NCBI GenBank assembly: GCA_002409445.1
Contig: DHNJ01000119.1
Span: forward strand, 1 to 8,843
Source of the DNA: Armatimonadetes bacterium UBA5419
GTDB taxonomy: Bacteria > Armatimonadota > UBA10988
DNA: 8,843 nucleotides
Reading direction: 5' to 3'
Shown here: piece by piece, positions 6,351 to 8,843 of the stretch
Layout: the number at the start of each line of letters is the position of its first letter
How positions within the stretch are numbered: the first letter of the stretch is position 1
Notes under the pieces: model-generated
Told to the model about the DNA's origin: nothing
Seen by the model: only the letters and a program-made list of their open reading frames with translations
Database searches by the model: none
Made by a program: the position numbers and the translations under genes

Positions 6351-6356
6351 TGCCCG

Positions 6357-7880
6357 ATGTCTGACTTCCGCCTGCCCCGCGTCAGCCCCGAGGCCGAGGG
6401 TGTGCGCTCGGCCGATCTGCTGGCCTTTGTCGACGCGCTCGAGAGCCGCACCCGCTGGCCGCACAGCGTGATGGTCGTGCGCGGCGGGTCGGTCCTGGCC
6501 GAGGGCTGGTGGGAGCCCTACCGCCGGCTCGGGCGGCACCTGCTCTACTCACTGTCGAAGAGCTTCACCTCGACCGCCGCCGGCCTCGCCGTCGCCGAGG
6601 GCAAGCTCTCGCTCGACGACCCCGTCCTGCGGTTCTTCCCCGCCGAGCGGCCGGCCGAGGTCAACGAGCACCTGGCCGCGATGCGCGTGCGCCACCTGCT
6701 CTCGATGTCCACCGGCCACACCGAGGACACGCTGCCGCACTTCGCCCGCCGCCCCGGCGACAACTGGGCGCGCACCTTCCTCGCCGTGCCGGTCAACCGC
6801 CCGCCCGGCACCCACTTCCTCTACAACAGCGGCGCGACCTACATGGTCTCGGCGATCGTCCAGCAGGTCACCGGCCAGAAGATCGTCGACTACCTGCGGC
6901 CGCGCCTGTGGGACCCGCTGGGCATCGTCCCGCCGCCCTGGGAGGAGTGCCCGCGCGGCATCAACGTCGGCGGCTGGGGCCTCAGCCTGCGCACCGAGGA
7001 CATCGCCAAGTTCGGCCAGCTGTACCACGACGGCGGCGTCTGGCGCGGCCAGCGGCTGCTGCCCGCGACCTGGGTCGCCGACGCTACCTCGAAGCACATC
7101 AGCAACGGCAACGACCCCAACAGCGACTGGGCGCAGGGCTACGGGTTCCAATTCTGGCGCTGCCGCCACGGCGCCTGGCGCGGCGACGGCGCCTTCGGCC
7201 AGCTCTGTCTGGTCATGCCCGAACAGGAGACCGTCGTCGCGCTGACCGCCGGGATCGACGACTTCCAGGGCCTGCTCAACGTCATCTGGGACACCCTGCT
7301 CCCCGCCCTCGGCCCGCGCCGCGCGCTGCCAGCCAACCCCGCCGACGAACGCCGCCTGACCCGCCGGCTCGACGCGCTCTCGCTCGGCAGCGCCCCCGGC
7401 GGCGAGTCCTGCTGGCCGTCGTCGGCCGCGATCAGCCGCCGGTGGTACACGCTGGAGCCGAACGACCTCGATCTAACACGGGTTAGCTTCGATCTGGACA
7501 CCCCCGCGCTGCTCCTCGAGCGACAGGGCGGGAGCACCGTCCGCCTGCCGTTCGGCTGGCAGGGGCAGTGGGCCGAGGGGCGCGGCATCGAGGTCTTCGG
7601 CATCTACGACGGCGTGCCGGACGAGGGCGAGCCGGGCCGCAGCGACACCGGCCACGCGATCGCCGGCGTGGCCTACGGCGACGGCCGGCCGGTCTCGACC
7701 TCTGGCGGCTGGCGCGCCGACGGCACGCTGCGCCTGACCATCGTCCTCCACCGCGCGCCGGCCCAGGTCCACCTCAGCGCCAAGTTCACCGGCGACGAGT
7801 TGCGGCTCGAGCGATCGGTCTCCGGCAGCTTCCTCGGCGGCGTCAAGGAGCCGCTGATCGGCCGTCTAACGGAGGGTTAG
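6357..7880 (+). CDS. Serine hydrolase, class C beta-lactamase/esterase fold, with extra C-terminal domain
   Basis: 507 aa, cytoplasmic by absence of a signal peptide. Residues 1-320 form a PF00144-like domain: LYSLSKSFTSTAAGLAV at 63-79 with the S-x-x-K pair Ser65/Lys68; LSLDDPVLRFFP at 84-95; RHLLSMSTGH at 112-121; FLYNSGATYMVSAIVQQVTG at 154-173 with Tyr156 as probable general base and Ser158 in the third motif position; CPRGINVGGWGLSLRTEDIAKFG at 198-220; and HGAWRGDGAFGQ at 271-282 in place of the KTG box. Family members are esterases, D-aminopeptidases or beta-lactamases; the substrate cannot be told. Residues about 340-507 form a separate domain rich in beta strand (for example STVRLPFGW, LRLTIVLHRAP, VHLSAKFTGDELRLERSV), common as an add-on in this superfamily. 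It is divergent from coaX and followed after 5 nt by a paralogue, suggesting a two-gene operon. Confidence 0.88.
   Translation: MSDFRLPRVSPEAEGVRSADLLAFVDALESRTRWPHSVMVVRGGSVLAEGWWEPYRRLGRHLLYSLSKSFTSTAAGLAVAEGKLSLDDPVLRFFPAERPAEVNEHLAAMRVRHLLSMSTGHTEDTLPHFARRPGDNWARTFLAVPVNRPPGTHFLYNSGATYMVSAIVQQVTGQKIVDYLRPRLWDPLGIVPPPWEECPRGINVGGWGLSLRTEDIAKFGQLYHDGGVWRGQRLLPATWVADATSKHISNGNDPNSDWAQGYGFQFWRCRHGAWRGDGAFGQLCLVMPEQETVVALTAGIDDFQGLLNVIWDTLLPALGPRRALPANPADERRLTRRLDALSLGSAPGGESCWPSSAAISRRWYTLEPNDLDLTRVSFDLDTPALLLERQGGSTVRLPFGWQGQWAEGRGIEVFGIYDGVPDEGEPGRSDTGHAIAGVAYGDGRPVSTSGGWRADGTLRLTIVLHRAPAQVHLSAKFTGDELRLERSVSGSFLGGVKEPLIGRLTEG
7871..7876 (+). promoter_or_regulatory. Ribosome binding site for the second serine hydrolase, in a small hairpin loop
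   Basis: GGAGGG lies 9 nt before the GTG at 7886. The GGAGG part is flanked by TCTAAC (7865-7870) and GTTAGA (7876-7881), which could pair as a 6-bp stem around it. The right arm includes the TAG stop of the first hydrolase. The Shine-Dalgarno is clear; any role for the stem is inference. Confidence 0.65.
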
Positions 7881-7885
7881 AAACC

Positions 7886-8843
7886 GTGGATCCGCTCCAG
7901 CTCGCCGCCAGCCCCGAGTCGGTCGGTGTGCCGTCGGCCGCCCTGCAGGCCTTCGTCGCGACCGTCGAGACCGCCTGCCCGCAGCCGCACGGGCTGCTGG
8001 TCGCCCGCCGCGGCCAGATCGTCGCCGAGACCTACTGGGCGCCGTACCGCGCGGGTGAGCCGCACCAGCTCTACTCGGTCTCGAAGACCTTCCTCTCCGC
8101 CGCCCTGGCCTACGCCGCGGCCGACTGGCAGCTGAGCCTCGACGACCCCGTCCTCGACTACTTCCCCGCCGCCGCCCCGGCCGCGCCGAGCGCCGCCCTG
8201 CGCGCCCTGCGGCTGCGCCACCTGCTGACCATGCAGGCCGGCCACGAGGGCCAGACGGTGGTCCGCCTGGGCCGGGAACCGGACGCCGACTGGGCCACCA
8301 CAATTCTGGCCCAGCCGATCGCCCACGAGCCGGGCACGCGGTTCCTCTACGATGCGGGCTGCAGCTACCTGCTGGCCGCCGCGCTCGAGCGGGTCACCGA
8401 GCAGCGGCTGGTCGAGTACCTGCGGCCGCGGCTCTGGGAGCCGCTGAGCATCGGCACCGCCGGCGCCCCGCCGCGCTGGGAGACCTGCCCGCGCGGGGTC
8501 TGCGTGGGCGGCTGGGGGCTCGAGCTAACGCTGCGTGAGCTGGCGGCGTTCGGCGCGGCGCTGCTGGCCAACGAGACCCTGCCCCAGGGCCCGGTCCTGC
8601 CGCGCGGCTGGGCCGAGGAGGCGGGCCAGCCGCGGGTGCTGCTGGGCGGCACGCTGGGCGGCGCCGACGCGCAGGGCTACGGCTGGCATTCGTGGGCCGG
8701 GCCGTACGGCTCGTGGCGCGCGTCGGGGGCGTTCGGGCAGACCTGCCTGGTTTGGCCGGCGCAGCATCTGCTGGTCGTCCTGCTGGGCGGCCTGGCCGAC
8801 GACGGGCCGCTGCTCCGGGCGGTCTGGCAGCTGGGCGGCGAGT
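7886..8843 (+). CDS. Second, paralogous serine hydrolase (PF00144-like), partial at window edge
   Basis: 319 visible codons from GTG 7886; the 3' end is outside the window. It aligns along its length with the preceding hydrolase: SPESVGVPSAALQAFV near the start, LYSVSKTFLSAALAYA with the S-x-x-K pair Ser64/Lys67, LSLDDPVLDYFP, RHLLTMQAGH, VEYLRPRLWEPLSIG, CPRGVCVGGWGLEL and GSWRASGAFGQTCLVWP. Two changes are notable. The second motif reads YDA (Tyr155-Asp156-Ala157) instead of YNS. The third-box region reads WRASG instead of WRGDG. The nucleophile, lysine and tyrosine all remain, so activity is plausible with altered substrate choice. The start is supported by GGAGGG 9 nt upstream; the GTG is the only initiator before the conserved block. 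Tandem placement implies gene duplication and co-transcription. It has no signal peptide. Substrate unknown. Confidence 0.87.
   Translation, partial: MDPLQLAASPESVGVPSAALQAFVATVETACPQPHGLLVARRGQIVAETYWAPYRAGEPHQLYSVSKTFLSAALAYAAADWQLSLDDPVLDYFPAAAPAAPSAALRALRLRHLLTMQAGHEGQTVVRLGREPDADWATTILAQPIAHEPGTRFLYDAGCSYLLAAALERVTEQRLVEYLRPRLWEPLSIGTAGAPPRWETCPRGVCVGGWGLELTLRELAAFGAALLANETLPQGPVLPRGWAEEAGQPRVLLGGTLGGADAQGYGWHSWAGPYGSWRASGAFGQTCLVWPAQHLLVVLLGGLADDGPLLRAVWQLGGE

Noticed and set aside
6285..6356. Earlier ATG for the first serine hydrolase
   Set aside because: No Shine-Dalgarno precedes it, and the added residues are arginine-rich and not conserved; the start at 6357 has GGAGAGG at proper spacing.

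Overview
The window is a GC-rich, almost fully coding bacterial segment with one divergent layout. Seven genes run leftwards on the minus strand from about 6270 to 1. Two genes run rightwards from 6357 and leave the window at 8843. Every third codon position is strongly G/C, so many long antisense frames are open; these are shadows. The host cannot be fixed from sequence alone. The high GC, the probable leaderless start and the protein families would suit a Chloroflexota-, Deinococcota- or related lineage, but this is a guess.

Minus-strand operon, in transcription order: coaX (type III pantothenate kinase), a small exported NTF2-like protein, a DusB-type tRNA-dihydrouridine synthase, a TM2-domain membrane protein with a probable winged-helix domain and disordered tail, a conserved protein of unknown function (its family is sometimes labelled quinate 5-dehydrogenase), a COG5322 / acyl-ACP-reductase-like NAD(P)-binding enzyme with the family cysteine conserved, and the N-terminal part of a prolyl oligopeptidase. 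The genes overlap by 4 bp (ATGA or TTGA) at four junctions and by 11 bp at a fifth; the last junction has a 3-nt gap. This implies one transcript with translational coupling. A TANNNT -10-like element lies 6 nt before the coaX ATG, in the only AT-rich patch of the divergent gap, and suggests a leaderless mRNA.

Plus-strand pair: two tandem paralogous serine hydrolases of the class C beta-lactamase/esterase fold (PF00144-like), 5 nt apart. Both keep the S-x-x-K motif. They differ in the second motif (YNS in the first, YDA in the second). The second is cut by the window edge.

The most unusual observation is at the extreme left. The prolyl oligopeptidase reading frame stays open to base 1, but its last ~39 codons (about bases 1-117) no longer look like a peptidase. 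They closely resemble the linker and self-cleavage region of an alphaproteobacterial LexA repressor. An in-frame chimera at a contig end (assembly artefact) is the simplest explanation; a real fusion or recombination scar is less likely.

I see no RNA genes, CRISPR arrays, insertion sequences or attachment sites. The only non-coding stretch of note is the 86-bp divergent gap at 6271-6356.
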